Of a stretch of 33,483 nucleotides of DNA, positions 17,721 through 26,038 are shown one piece after another. The stretch comes from JAXGMQ01 sp964613055 (GTDB taxonomy: Bacteria > Caldisericota > Caldisericia > JAAYUI01). Positions within the stretch are counted from its first letter, which is position 1, and the number at the start of each line of letters is the position of its first letter. A program made the translations under genes and the position numbers. Under the pieces are notes generated by a model. It was not told the DNA's origin and did no database searches. It worked only from the letters and a program-made list of their open reading frames with translations. Location: NCBI GenBank assembly GCA_964613055.1, contig CAZTGD010000019.1:1-33483 (forward strand), written 5' to 3'.

Positions 17721-19004
17721 ATGATCAACATAAAAAGCATAAGAGAGAACAAGGATGTAATCGCAAAGAGTCTTATCAACAGAGGTTTATCGGCTTCAGT
17801 GGTAGACGAGATGTCAACGCTTGATCAGCGCAGAAGGGCTATTCTTCAAGAGGTGGAAACACTTCGATCTGAAAGAAACAGCCTATCCAAGTCGATTGGA
17901 TCGCTTATGAAAGAAGGCAAGCCTGTCGATGATATAAAAGCCAAAACGAAGGACATCGGCTCAGAAATCAAGAAACTTGACGAAGAAATTACAGACGTTG
18001 AAAAGAAGCTTGACGCTCTACTCATGTCCACTCCAAACACTCCCCTTGATGATGTTCCAATTGGATCTGATGAAAACGACAACGTCTGCGTCAGGAAGGT
18101 TGGAAAACCAAGGGTGTTTTCCTTCAAACCGAAACCTCACTGGGATATTGCAACCAACCTCGACATCCTGGATAATGAACGCGCGGCTAAGCTCTCTGGA
18201 GCGCGCTTCAACATGTTCAAGGGTGACCTTGCAAAACTCCAGCGTTCACTCATCTCATATATGCTCGATCTCCACACTGACAATGGTTTCACGGAGGCAT
18301 TCGCACCCGTTATCGTAAATGCTGAAACTGCAAGGGGTACGGGGCAGTTACCCAAGTTTGCAGACGATATGTATAAGATAGAAGGAGAGGATCAGTACCT
18401 CATCTCCACAAACGAGATAACACTCATAAACACTCACTCAGACGAGATCCTTTCGGGTGATGACCTGCCCATCCGGTACGCCGGTTTCGCCCTGTGCTTC
18501 CGCAAGGAGGCGGGTGCCGCCGGAAGGGACACGCGCGGTCTCATCCGCGTTCACCAGTTTGAGAAGGTTGAGATGGTCAGCTTCTGCAGACCTGAAGACT
18601 CCGACCAAGAACTGGATCTGCTGGTCGAGAGCGCTGAAAAGATACTGACTGGGTTGGGTCTTCCGTACCGGGTGAGTCTCATGTGTACGGGTGACATGTC
18701 TGGGTTCTCTGCCGCCAAGTCGTTTGACCTTGAGGTGTGGATGCCCAGCTATAAGCGTTACGTTGAGGTCTCCTCCTGCAGTAACTGCACCGACTTCCAG
18801 GCACGAAGAGCCGGTATCCGGTTCAAGGACACACAGGGGGATAAACCACAGCTTGTACACACTCTCAACGGCTCAGGACTAGCGATCGGTCGAACCATGG
18901 CCGCCATTATCGAGAACTGGCAACGTGAGGATGGAACGGTGGATGTGCCAGAAGTTCTTCGCCCATACATGGGCAAAGACAGTATCGAGGGACTCAACCG
19001 ATAG
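17721..19004 (+). CDS. serS: seryl-tRNA synthetase
   Basis: This class II enzyme charges tRNA-Ser (and tRNA-Sec where present) with serine in the cytosol. The 427 residues are normal for bacterial SerRS. An N-terminal coiled-coil arm spans about 30-105 (LRSERNSLSKSIGSLMKEG...). Class II motif 2 is visible as FRKEAGAAGRDTRGLIRVHQFEKVE near residues 254-278. Motif 3 is NGSGLAIGRTMAAIIENWQ, followed by the usual VPEVLRPYMG tail. The ATG at 17721 sits just behind GAGGTGA; a GTG two codons upstream lies inside that ribosome binding site and is rejected. The gene stands alone with its own promoter, divergent from the giant protein gene and convergent with a histidine kinase. Confidence 0.97.
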   Translation: MINIKSIRENKDVIAKSLINRGLSASVVDEMSTLDQRRRAILQEVETLRSERNSLSKSIGSLMKEGKPVDDIKAKTKDIGSEIKKLDEEITDVEKKLDALLMSTPNTPLDDVPIGSDENDNVCVRKVGKPRVFSFKPKPHWDIATNLDILDNERAAKLSGARFNMFKGDLAKLQRSLISYMLDLHTDNGFTEAFAPVIVNAETARGTGQLPKFADDMYKIEGEDQYLISTNEITLINTHSDEILSGDDLPIRYAGFALCFRKEAGAAGRDTRGLIRVHQFEKVEMVSFCRPEDSDQELDLLVESAEKILTGLGLPYRVSLMCTGDMSGFSAAKSFDLEVWMPSYKRYVEVSSCSNCTDFQARRAGIRFKDTQGDKPQLVHTLNGSGLAIGRTMAAIIENWQREDGTVDVPEVLRPYMGKDSIEGLNR

Positions 19005-19188
19005 TCACATCAATACTTACATGGTAGCCTGTGAATTATCCGTTTGTTCCACATAAACACTTTTGATGATGACATGGTTTGCTGTCTATAATCCACAATA
19101 GTACCAGTATTGGTGTGTCACTTCCCTCTAATACAATTCATCGGTATATATTTGTCGAGTCCTGTAAGCCTTCCCCCATTATTATTCT

Positions 19189-21333
19189 CTAATCGCACTT
19201 CGGGAACAGCAGATGGAATGTAGCTCCACCCAGCGGCCCCGGCGACTCAAGCTTTATTGACCCACCGACAGATTCAATATACTTCTTCGTAAGATACAGA
19301 CCCAGCCCCTTCCCCTCGGGGTTGTCAGTATCACGTTCATACTTTTCAAACACAACTTCCTTCATATCATCCTTTATGCCGGGTCCATCATCTGACACGG
19401 TCAAACGTGGAATTGTCTGTTTCAGTCTGTCCACTCTTACCTCTATCTTCCCCCCTTTACCCACATATCGAAGCGCATTACTCAATATGTTGATTATAAT
19501 CTCCTCAAGCTTTGTCCTGTTTACATCTATGCACATATTTTCCTCTGGGATCGATTGGACGCACTCAATATTACTCTTGGAAATCATCGGTTTCATCATA
19601 GCCATAATATCAACAATGAAATCGCAGAAATTTAACCTATCTGTTTTTTCCCTTGTATCCCTGGTCACAATCGATGTGTAGGCAGACAGATTGTTTATTA
19701 GCCCCTCAAGTGTTTCAGCGGACTTGGCTATTGAATCAACAGCTTCTGCTTTTTCGTCGTCTTTTAGCACATCCATCTTCATCAACTCTGCGTAGCCCAT
19801 GATGGATGTAAGCGGTGTCTTAAGGTCGTGATTTACAGCCTCAAGCACCTCAGACCGGAAGGAGTGTAGTTTCTCGAGGTTGTCGGTCTTCCGCTTCAAC
19901 TCCTTCTGGTTGGCTATCCGTTCCAGTCCAATCTCTATGATTTGCTTCAGGTTATAAAGGAATCGAATCTTGCTGTGTTCAATGTGTGGTAATCTGAACG
20001 ACATGACATAACCCGACAATGATCTAAACTTTAGAGGTACAACTATCTCGATCTCACTCGTGTTGTTTTTTTCTGACAACAGGATGTCATTCTTATCAAC
20101 AGCCTTTATGGCAACCATGTTTGCGATTCTGCAGTACTCACTTGGTATTTTTCGATCACATTCTTGCCATATAGGTTTGAATATCCCGCTTCTTACAACC
20201 CCTACGCATTTGGATTTTGCCGAATAGTTTTTAGCGAATTCTTCAGTGATCAATTTCAAAACGGTTTCAATGCTGTCATTCTTTACTAAGCACCCAAGCA
20301 CATTGTTGTAGGACTCCAACATCCTCTTGTTCCCTTCAAGTCTCGATACTCGTTTCATGATTGGATCAATGTCGATTGCCATCATCATAAGCGAGGGTAC
20401 ACCTTCAAAGACAATGTCTTGTCCTTCGACTGCATAATATGCTGTAGGCTTTGTTGGGATACATAATTTTATAACATCCTTTATCAGTCTACCCTCACCC
20501 ATTGAAATATTTCTTAGTGCACGAGCTATCTTCTCTCTTTCATCCTCGACAGGCATTATCGACTTCATACCCATCTTCTTGTGATCATCAAATAATTTTT
20601 TTGAAATTTCATTCATTCGAATATCAATCAACTGCACACCACATTTGTTTATGATTAACGGTATCACAGAGTCGCATTTGCCTATGGTTATGTCCCTTGA
20701 AATTTCACTCTTAACCCGTGGACATTCATCTCCCAGGGCGATTATGTAATCATAACCAGAAATACAAGCTCTTCCTACAACCCAAGATATATTTATACAA
20801 CCTTCAGTCCTGTGGGGAACCGATAATGTAAAACGCTTCTTCTTGTGAAATATCTCTCTTACGGTATTACCAGAAACTTCTTCAGATCTTAGCCTGTTTA
20901 TAAATTTTGTCCATCCGTCCTCAATAAAAGATGATTTCTGATCCTGGTTCAGTAGTCTTCTCAGTTTTTTCGTTGTACCAAGGAAGTCGCCAGTTGGCTT
21001 TGCTATAAACCCATACAGATCGATACTGTCCAACAGAGTAGCAATCATGGTCTTGCTTGTTGTTACCTCTGTAAAGATGAACACCTTGCCACCGTCTGTC
21101 TGGTTTACTTTTGATATTTTGACAGGGTTTCCCGCAAGAAGTGCAATATCACCCCCGATTACAGCACCTCTGTCTACTATCTGTTCAAACGGTTTTCCTA
21201 CGGGGTTTTCACCACACATGCGAATCGTATGTCTGTTTGCGTATTTGATCAGCCCATCTCTCGCTGTCACAATAACTGGCTGTTCTACATCATCAGCTAT
21301 TCTCTTCCAGTCGCTGATCTCCATCGTTATCAC
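19189..21333 (-). CDS. soluble PAS/GAF sensor histidine kinase
   Basis: The 714-residue product has no transmembrane segment. Residues about 8-60 look PAS-like (VEQPVIVTARDGLIKYANRH). A middle region is poorly recognisable, with further PAS-like parts, followed by a GAF-like segment about 345-475. The HisKA box has phospho-acceptor H502 in VNHDLKTPLTSIMGYAELM. The ATPase domain shows the N box (NILSNALRY), DDGPGI, FEKY and GKGLGLYL. It would autophosphorylate and pass phosphate to a response regulator. No regulator gene lies next to it, so it is an orphan kinase. The GTG at 21333 follows AGGTGAG by 5 nt; an ATG three codons downstream is an alternative. The signal is probably intracellular. 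Confidence 0.85.
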   Translation of the reverse strand: MITMEISDWKRIADDVEQPVIVTARDGLIKYANRHTIRMCGENPVGKPFEQIVDRGAVIGGDIALLAGNPVKISKVNQTDGGKVFIFTEVTTSKTMIATLLDSIDLYGFIAKPTGDFLGTTKKLRRLLNQDQKSSFIEDGWTKFINRLRSEEVSGNTVREIFHKKKRFTLSVPHRTEGCINISWVVGRACISGYDYIIALGDECPRVKSEISRDITIGKCDSVIPLIINKCGVQLIDIRMNEISKKLFDDHKKMGMKSIMPVEDEREKIARALRNISMGEGRLIKDVIKLCIPTKPTAYYAVEGQDIVFEGVPSLMMMAIDIDPIMKRVSRLEGNKRMLESYNNVLGCLVKNDSIETVLKLITEEFAKNYSAKSKCVGVVRSGIFKPIWQECDRKIPSEYCRIANMVAIKAVDKNDILLSEKNNTSEIEIVVPLKFRSLSGYVMSFRLPHIEHSKIRFLYNLKQIIEIGLERIANQKELKRKTDNLEKLHSFRSEVLEAVNHDLKTPLTSIMGYAELMKMDVLKDDEKAEAVDSIAKSAETLEGLINNLSAYTSIVTRDTREKTDRLNFCDFIVDIMAMMKPMISKSNIECVQSIPEENMCIDVNRTKLEEIIINILSNALRYVGKGGKIEVRVDRLKQTIPRLTVSDDGPGIKDDMKEVVFEKYERDTDNPEGKGLGLYLTKKYIESVGGSIKLESPGPLGGATFHLLFPKCD

Positions 21334-21734
21334 TATAACTCACCTAGCTTTATAATACCAGCATGTTTAATATATTATTATTACCATATTGTAAATACTT
21401 ATCACCGCTTTCGGTTCGTAGTCTTTTGCTGTTATTGTTTATCTCATTTGATGAGGGTTTCTCTTTGCTTGTAATTCATAAATCTTTATTTACAATGAAA
21501 CCTATGTTTGCATAGTCAACAATCAATGGATTACGAAATTACCTCTACAAACCGAACCTTTATCAATTATCAATACTGATCAAAATTCTTGACATCAATT
21601 GACCGATGATCTATGTTCGAACATAATATTATCTTTCGAATAGTAATGTTGATGTGTTCTAATGCTTAATATTATATTTTAGCACATAATTTATTAATTG
21701 ATGATGAACTTACCTTCATTGATCACGATAACCC
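21334..21734. other. AT-rich spacer with small palindromes, no gene
   Basis: No open frame with a credible ribosome binding site was seen. Around 21610-21645 there are clustered palindromes: GTTCGAAC, ATAATATTAT and a second TTCGAA. They could be a regulator site for the flanking genes, but no match to a known operator was made. Confidence 0.4.
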
Positions 21735-21753
21735 ACACATACCAGCTATGTGT
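21735..21753 (-). terminator. weak hairpin after the lipoprotein operon
   Basis: ACACATA / CCAGC / TATGTGT forms a 7-bp stem shortly after the stop of the last lipoprotein gene. There is no U-tract, so terminator function is uncertain. Confidence 0.35.
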
Positions 21754-21760
21754 TATGCAA

Positions 21761-22297
21761 TCAGTCGGATATCTTTGTAGATTCAATAAGTTCTAAAATA
21801 GTACCGTATTCGGCATTTACAGCCTTTGAGTCTCCGAATATCTTCAGATAGAGTAGTGTTTCATCTGATATCATCAGCTTCATCATCCCCACCGTCAGTG
21901 TCTCAAAATCGGTATGATCACCAGATATTGACACAGTTCTATATGAGATACCATATTGCTTGTTGTCATCTGAAGACTTGTTTGTTATTCTGTCAAACTC
22001 CTCTTCAAAAGACACCTGGGCATTATCAAAATACTCTGTCACAGACTGGGACACATCGAATGGGTGAAATCCCGATACCTCCACTTTTATCTTTCCTTTT
22101 TTGTTTACCGCATTTAATACGAGGATATCGTTTTCATCAGTTTGGACATCAAACATCTGGGCATCATATTCGATAGAGTAATGCTCATTGCCCCACGTCG
22201 TCTTGCCAGCTTCACAGGCAACCAACGCTGAAACCATTATTAACAATACGAGACCCCACGCCAGAAAGCGTGGGGTTCTTGCGTTACTTCTAAGCAT
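21761..22297 (-). CDS. lipoprotein of unknown function (third of a run)
   Basis: The 178-residue product has a basic n-region (MLRSNARTPR), a hydrophobic core and a lipobox ending at Cys28 (LVAC). The mature part alternates strands (WGNEHYSIEYDAQMFDV...), rather like a PsbP/Mog1-type fold; this is inference from pattern only. It resembles the first lipoprotein of the cluster in layout (an EYRIEV/HYSIEY opening, a V-VTGTYIG or VSISGDHT-like middle, then a short closing helix), so the two may be distant paralogues. The start lies 9 nt after the stop of the previous lipoprotein gene, with a poor ribosome binding site, so translation is probably coupled. A 9-bp hairpin is embedded in the signal peptide codons. 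Confidence 0.65.
   Translation of the reverse strand: MLRSNARTPRFLAWGLVLLIMVSALVACEAGKTTWGNEHYSIEYDAQMFDVQTDENDILVLNAVNKKGKIKVEVSGFHPFDVSQSVTEYFDNAQVSFEEEFDRITNKSSDDNKQYGISYRTVSISGDHTDFETLTVGMMKLMISDETLLYLKIFGDSKAVNAEYGTILELIESTKISD
22253..22276 (-). promoter_or_regulatory. perfect hairpin within the signal-peptide codons
   Basis: ACCCCACGC (22253-22261) pairs with GCGTGGGGT (22268-22276) around a 6-nt loop, 21-44 nt after the A of the lipoprotein start codon. It is too GC-rich to be chance in this region. It may modulate translation or act as a processing or attenuation site between the two lipoprotein genes. Confidence 0.45.
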
Positions 22298-22306
22298 ATT
22301 TGTCTG

Positions 22307-23044
22307 CTATTGAGCCATCGGCTGAGTTACCATGACTTCCTGGAACATATAGTTCAGGTTACCCTTTTCCCAAGCCTCATCGTATATATTGGCTGGACCT
22401 TCGGCTGTGCATATCACTCCAAATGCGTCACCAAACTCTGTCTCGCTGAGACGCTCACCACGAAGCATGTAGAAAAGCTTTCTTCCCTTCATGTCGTCCT
22501 TGGTGTACTCAACCCAGTATCCAGTAGCCATTGACTCGGTGTGTCTGAATCGACCGTCCTCAATTATCTCGGCATCGCCAATGTAGTTTGTGACATTCTC
22601 TTCAAAATATTCTATCTCATTTTGAATCTTTCCTGGAACCATCTCATAGGCAATATTCCAGGTCAGCTCAGGATTGTTGATATACTCAAATGTGCGAACG
22701 ATTCCAGCATCCCATGATTCTTTCGTCTTATCAACCTCTTCCCATCCCTCGAACATATTGCCAACGACATCCAATCCATCGACCTCGTAGCATGTCCAGA
22801 AAGACACTGGATGTGGTGGTACCTTCAACTCGCCGATGAGTGCATCATCCTTGACGGGGACCAGTGCGTTTTCATCATCACCGGGGTCGTTTGTTACGAG
22901 TCTGCCTTCGTTTGGATTCTTGTCACCCATATCAACATGCGTACCGTTGTCGGTTACCTCTCCGTTATCTTCCTCGCCTCCACCGCATGCAACGAATGTT
23001 ACAGTAAGGGCTATTAACAACATGAATACTAATGCTTTTCTCAT
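22307..23044 (-). CDS. lipoprotein of unknown function (second of a run)
   Basis: The 245-residue product has a clear lipoprotein signal (MRKALVFMLLIALTVTFVAC, Cys20), then a low-complexity acidic linker (GGGEEDNGEVTDNG...) that would hold the domain away from the membrane. The globular part, from about residue 75, is rich in Trp and Tyr (VSFWTCYEVDGLDVV, TGYWVEYTKDDMKG). No known domain was recognised. The ATG at 23044 is chosen because AAAGGAG precedes it; a longer frame starting five codons earlier lacks support. It has its own promoter (23082-23109) and is followed at 9 nt by the third lipoprotein gene. Confidence 0.7.
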   Translation of the reverse strand: MRKALVFMLLIALTVTFVACGGGEEDNGEVTDNGTHVDMGDKNPNEGRLVTNDPGDDENALVPVKDDALIGELKVPPHPVSFWTCYEVDGLDVVGNMFEGWEEVDKTKESWDAGIVRTFEYINNPELTWNIAYEMVPGKIQNEIEYFEENVTNYIGDAEIIEDGRFRHTESMATGYWVEYTKDDMKGRKLFYMLRGERLSETEFGDAFGVICTAEGPANIYDEAWEKGNLNYMFQEVMVTQPMAQ

Positions 23045-23081
23045 AGTAACTCCTTTCAATACAATCGTTAGTCAAACTCTA

Positions 23082-23109
23082 ATATTAGCTTATTTCCGGT
23101 TAATGTCAA
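23082..23109 (-). promoter_or_regulatory. sigma70 promoter of the second lipoprotein gene
   Basis: On the minus strand: TTGACA (23104-23109), a 16-nt spacer, TAATAT (23082-23087). It lies in the 73-nt gap after the first lipoprotein gene. Confidence 0.65.
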
Positions 23110-23117
23110 ATGCACCA

Positions 23118-23633
23118 TCACCAACCCTTTTTGGGCGCTAACAAAAAGCTGTCCATAGTATCTTTTACCTGACCTTCCAAGGTTTTGTCTCCACCAATGT
23201 ATGTGCCAGTGACATAAACAGCCATCGAATTGGTTGCATAGATATGCTGTATTATTTTGAACTTCATCCCATCCTGCTCTGTTAAGAAGTTTATATAGTA
23301 TCTCTGTTCCCTCTGTGCTTGCGGGACAAACTCATACCCATCCGATTCAAGCGTGTATCCATAGGTCTCAACTGCTTTTTTATCATAATCTTCTGTTATC
23401 TCGGTTATCCTACCCCATTTGATCTCTGCGCTTGACTTTGTGTAAATCTTGACATTCGCATTTGCCTGCTTGTCCTCTGGTCTCAAGAACACATCATAGC
23501 CTTCCCACTCGACACTCTCCCATGAGGACAATACCTCTATCCTGTATTCATCTGACTTCATTGTGGTATCAAAGGGGCTTCCGCATGACATTAAAATAAC
23601 ACTCACCAGAATCAGCACGAATATTTTTTTCAT
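23118..23633 (-). CDS. lipoprotein of unknown function (first of a run, behind tRNA-Ser)
   Basis: The 171-residue product has a lipoprotein signal peptide (MKKIFVLILVSVILMSC, Cys17). The mature domain (SDEYRIEVLSSWESVEWEGYDVFLRPEDKQANANVKIYTKSS...) has the strand pattern of a small PsbP/Mog1-like fold; this is inference. The ATG has GGAGG a few nt upstream. The gene starts only 22 nt after the 3' CCA of tRNA-Ser on the same strand, leaving no room for its own promoter outside the tRNA, so it is probably read from the tRNA promoter. It is separated from the next lipoprotein gene by 73 nt with a promoter. Confidence 0.7.
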   Translation of the reverse strand: MKKIFVLILVSVILMSCGSPFDTTMKSDEYRIEVLSSWESVEWEGYDVFLRPEDKQANANVKIYTKSSAEIKWGRITEITEDYDKKAVETYGYTLESDGYEFVPQAQREQRYYINFLTEQDGMKFKIIQHIYATNSMAVYVTGTYIGGDKTLEGQVKDTMDSFLLAPKKGW

Positions 23634-23655
23634 ATTGCCTCCATAAACACTCTGA

Positions 23656-23742
23656 TGGCGGAAGGTGGGGGATTCGAACCCCCGTGGGCTTGCACCCTCT
23701 GCATTTCAAGTGCAGCGCCATAGACCACTCGGCCAACCTTCC
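23656..23742 (-). tRNA. tRNA-Ser (anticodon UGA)
   Basis: A full cloverleaf is visible on the minus strand: acceptor GGAAGGT/ACCTTCC, discriminator G, an encoded CCA, anticodon stem CTGCA with loop CTTGAAA (anticodon TGA), a long variable arm (GGGTGCAAGCCC) typical of serine tRNA, and the T arm GGGGGTTCGAATCCCCC. The 3' end is 22 nt upstream of a lipoprotein start codon. Confidence 0.97.
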
Positions 23743-23749
23743 ACGCGAC

Positions 23750-23778
23750 ATAATAGCAATATCGATTAATGGATTCAA
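23750..23778 (-). promoter_or_regulatory. sigma70 promoter of tRNA-Ser (and probably the first lipoprotein)
   Basis: On the minus strand: TTGAAT (23773-23778), a 17-nt spacer, TATTAT (23750-23755), ending 7 nt upstream of the mature tRNA 5' end. Confidence 0.65.
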
Positions 23779-24040
23779 GGATCTTGTGTGACTTACTTTT
23801 ATCAATAGTATTGTGGGTATAATCTACTCTCCTTTAGAATGAATCACCAAAATAACACTTTTACCTTTATCAACCTTGAATCACATCAACCACAAACCTA
23901 TTTCCCCGCTGTCTTCGTGGGTGTTTGCTCTGTTGTATTTCTATACATACCATTCAAATATCACATCTATTTAAATAACCGTTTTCTCTTCAACATCACT
24001 CAGTCAAACTGATTTAGTCCATTTATCATAATGATTGACT

Positions 24041-25906
24041 ATGATACAGCCCATGAATCGCTTCGATGTAATTGTGGTGGGGGCTGGTCACGCTGGCCTT
24101 GAAGCAGGACTCGCGTCTGGCCGTGTTGGCGCAAAGACGCTTGTGGTCACTCTCAACACGGATGACATCGCCCACATGCCCTGCAATCCAGCGATGGGTG
24201 GGATGGGTAAATCTCAAGTGATCGCCGAGATCCACGCGCTTGGTGGAGCTTCTGGTATCCTAGCCGAGGAGACAGCCACATCCATCCGCATGCTGTGCCC
24301 CTCCAAAGGCAAAGCCGTTCAATCCCCCCGCACCCAGGTCGACCGACACATGTACTCGCTGAAGGCGGGAAAACTTCTCGAAGAGTCTGAAAATATAACT
24401 ATCATCCAGGGTAAGGTTACTGAACTCATTACCACTGACAACACCGTCTGTGGTGTCATCCTTGAGGATGGTCGAAGGTTTGAATCGCTCTCTGTTGTGC
24501 TGACTTGCGGTACGTACATGCGCGGCAGGGTTCATCTGTCATCCATCTCTCGAGACGGAGGCAGGTGGGACATGCCATCTGTAAACACTCTCTCTACCCA
24601 GCTTGGCACCCTCGGTCACACCATAGGCAGGTTCAACACAGGCACCACACCACGTGTCGATTCCAGGAGCCTCGATTACTCAGAACTCACACGCCAGGAT
24701 GGTGACCATCAGCCCATCGCTTTGGTCTCAGAACCACGTCTGTTTCAAAACCAGATACCCAGCTGGGAGGGTCGAACCAACCAGAAAACACAGGATACAA
24801 TAAAGAAATACATCCACCTCTCCCCTTCTGCTCAGGGGCGTATGGTGAAGGTCGGACCACGCACCTGCCCCTCGCTCGAGGAGAAGGTCAAGTGGTTCCC
24901 AGACCGAGTAAGTCATACATTCTTCGCCGAACCAGAGTCCAGGTTCCGTAATGAGATGTATCTTCAGGGTCTGTACATGGGTATCCCGCCCGAGTTTCAA
25001 CTGGAGGTACTCAAAACTCTGCCTGGCATGTCTAACGTGCGAATGATAAAGCCCGGTTATGTTATCGACTATGACTACATAGACCCAGTTGAACTTCAGT
25101 GTACTCTCGAATCTAAACTCATCAACAATCTGTTCCTTGCCGGTCAGATTGTTGGCACAACCGGATATGACGAGGCTGGTTGCCTCGGGCTGATCGCAGG
25201 CGCAAACGCGGGACTTAAAACCACAGGGCGACAGCCTATCGAGCTGGCTCGAACGGACGGTTACATCGGTGTGATGATCGATGACCTGACGCACAAGGGC
25301 GTCACCGAGCCCTACCGCATCACCCCCTCCCATGTTGATACACGCATCTCCAATCGTGCCGACAACGCTCTCTTCCGTATGGCTCCCCTTGCGCGAATGA
25401 AGGAACTGCTGTCTCCTGAAAGGGACAACGACTTCGCATCGGTTGAAGAGGACCGTAAGACTCTCATAAGAATGATTTCGGGTGTCTCCTACCGACCGAA
25501 CCGCTCAACCAACGAATACCTTGAGCATATCGGCGTGGGTGTAATCGACACACCCAGCAAACTGGAACAGTTGATCCGCAGACCCCACTTCACCATGACC
25601 CACCTTCTCGCTCTCCTACCGGTAGCCAATGGGTTATCACGCAGAGCCATCACCACGGTCATGGTTGAGATAGCTTATGACTCGTACCTACAGCGTGAAG
25701 CCAACAGGATACGAGACATCAGCCGATGGGAACACCTGAAACTGCCCGAGGACATCGACTACACATTCATCCAGGAGATATCCAAACTAGCGCGTCAGCG
25801 ACTGAGTGCTGTTCAACCTAAGACACTTGGCTCTGCCATGCGAGTTGATGGTGTTAAGTTCTCAGACATAGAGATCCTTGGTCGATATGTTTCACGTGAA
25901 ACATAG
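24041..25906 (+). CDS. mnmG: tRNA uridine-5-carboxymethylaminomethyl synthesis enzyme MnmG (GidA)
   Basis: With MnmE, this FAD enzyme modifies wobble uridine 34 of certain tRNAs. The product is about 621 residues, the usual length. The Rossmann FAD motif VIVVGAGHAGLEA is at the N-terminus, followed by CNPAMGGMGKSQVIAEIHALGG, GKAVQSPRTQVDRHMY, GTTPRVDSRSLDYSEL, and LFLAGQIVGTTGYDEAGCLGLIAGANA near residues 365-391. The C-terminal helical domain is intact. The start is uncertain: a TTG at 24035, ATG at 24041 and ATG at 24053 are all in frame, and none has a good ribosome binding site. The stop region overlaps a perfect parS site. The usual partner rsmG is not downstream; a hydrogenase operon follows instead. 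Confidence 0.95.
   Translation: MIQPMNRFDVIVVGAGHAGLEAGLASGRVGAKTLVVTLNTDDIAHMPCNPAMGGMGKSQVIAEIHALGGASGILAEETATSIRMLCPSKGKAVQSPRTQVDRHMYSLKAGKLLEESENITIIQGKVTELITTDNTVCGVILEDGRRFESLSVVLTCGTYMRGRVHLSSISRDGGRWDMPSVNTLSTQLGTLGHTIGRFNTGTTPRVDSRSLDYSELTRQDGDHQPIALVSEPRLFQNQIPSWEGRTNQKTQDTIKKYIHLSPSAQGRMVKVGPRTCPSLEEKVKWFPDRVSHTFFAEPESRFRNEMYLQGLYMGIPPEFQLEVLKTLPGMSNVRMIKPGYVIDYDYIDPVELQCTLESKLINNLFLAGQIVGTTGYDEAGCLGLIAGANAGLKTTGRQPIELARTDGYIGVMIDDLTHKGVTEPYRITPSHVDTRISNRADNALFRMAPLARMKELLSPERDNDFASVEEDRKTLIRMISGVSYRPNRSTNEYLEHIGVGVIDTPSKLEQLIRRPHFTMTHLLALLPVANGLSRRAITTVMVEIAYDSYLQREANRIRDISRWEHLKLPEDIDYTFIQEISKLARQRLSAVQPKTLGSAMRVDGVKFSDIEILGRYVSRET
25888..25903. promoter_or_regulatory. parS centromere site (ParB-binding)
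   Basis: TGTTTCACGTGAAACA is a 16-of-16 match to the canonical chromosomal parS palindrome, extended to 18 bp by flanking A and T. It covers the last codons of mnmG (VSRET). ParB binds such sites and loads condensin near the replication origin; mnmG/gidA loci are commonly origin-proximal. parA and parB themselves are not in the window. Confidence 0.9.
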
Positions 25907-25979
25907 TCGTTACTTTTTTTACTGTTTTTTGTTGTTTTTTTATTTTATCGCTTTCATTTTCCAGTCAATCATCTATGCC

Positions 25980-26007
25980 TTGAAACCTAATATTTGTTTC
26001 ATACAAT
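25980..26007 (+). promoter_or_regulatory. promoter of the hydrogenase operon
   Basis: TTGAAA (25980-25985), a 16-nt spacer, TACAAT (26002-26007), with the same spacer and -10 box as the serS promoter. The hydB start lies about 25 nt after the expected transcription start. A T-rich stretch (25911-25945) lies between parS and the promoter. Confidence 0.6.
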
Positions 26008-26038
26008 CAAAAATCGATCTTAATAAAGGCAGGTAGAT

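Noticed and set aside
18438..18860. Long open frame antisense to serS (similar ones antisense to mnmG, hydD and the giant gene)
   Set aside because: They lie fully inside conserved genes on the other strand, have no ribosome binding sites and no recognisable domains.
19081..19096. DnaA-box-like TAATCCACA between serS and the kinase gene
   Set aside because: One isolated box with a mismatch. No cluster of boxes or unwinding element, so no origin call.
25887..26036. A 49-codon frame starting MFHVKH after mnmG, like an rsmG start
   Set aside because: MFHVKH is just the parS palindrome read in that frame. The rest is T-run driven, hydrophobic and unlike RsmG, and there is no ribosome binding site.
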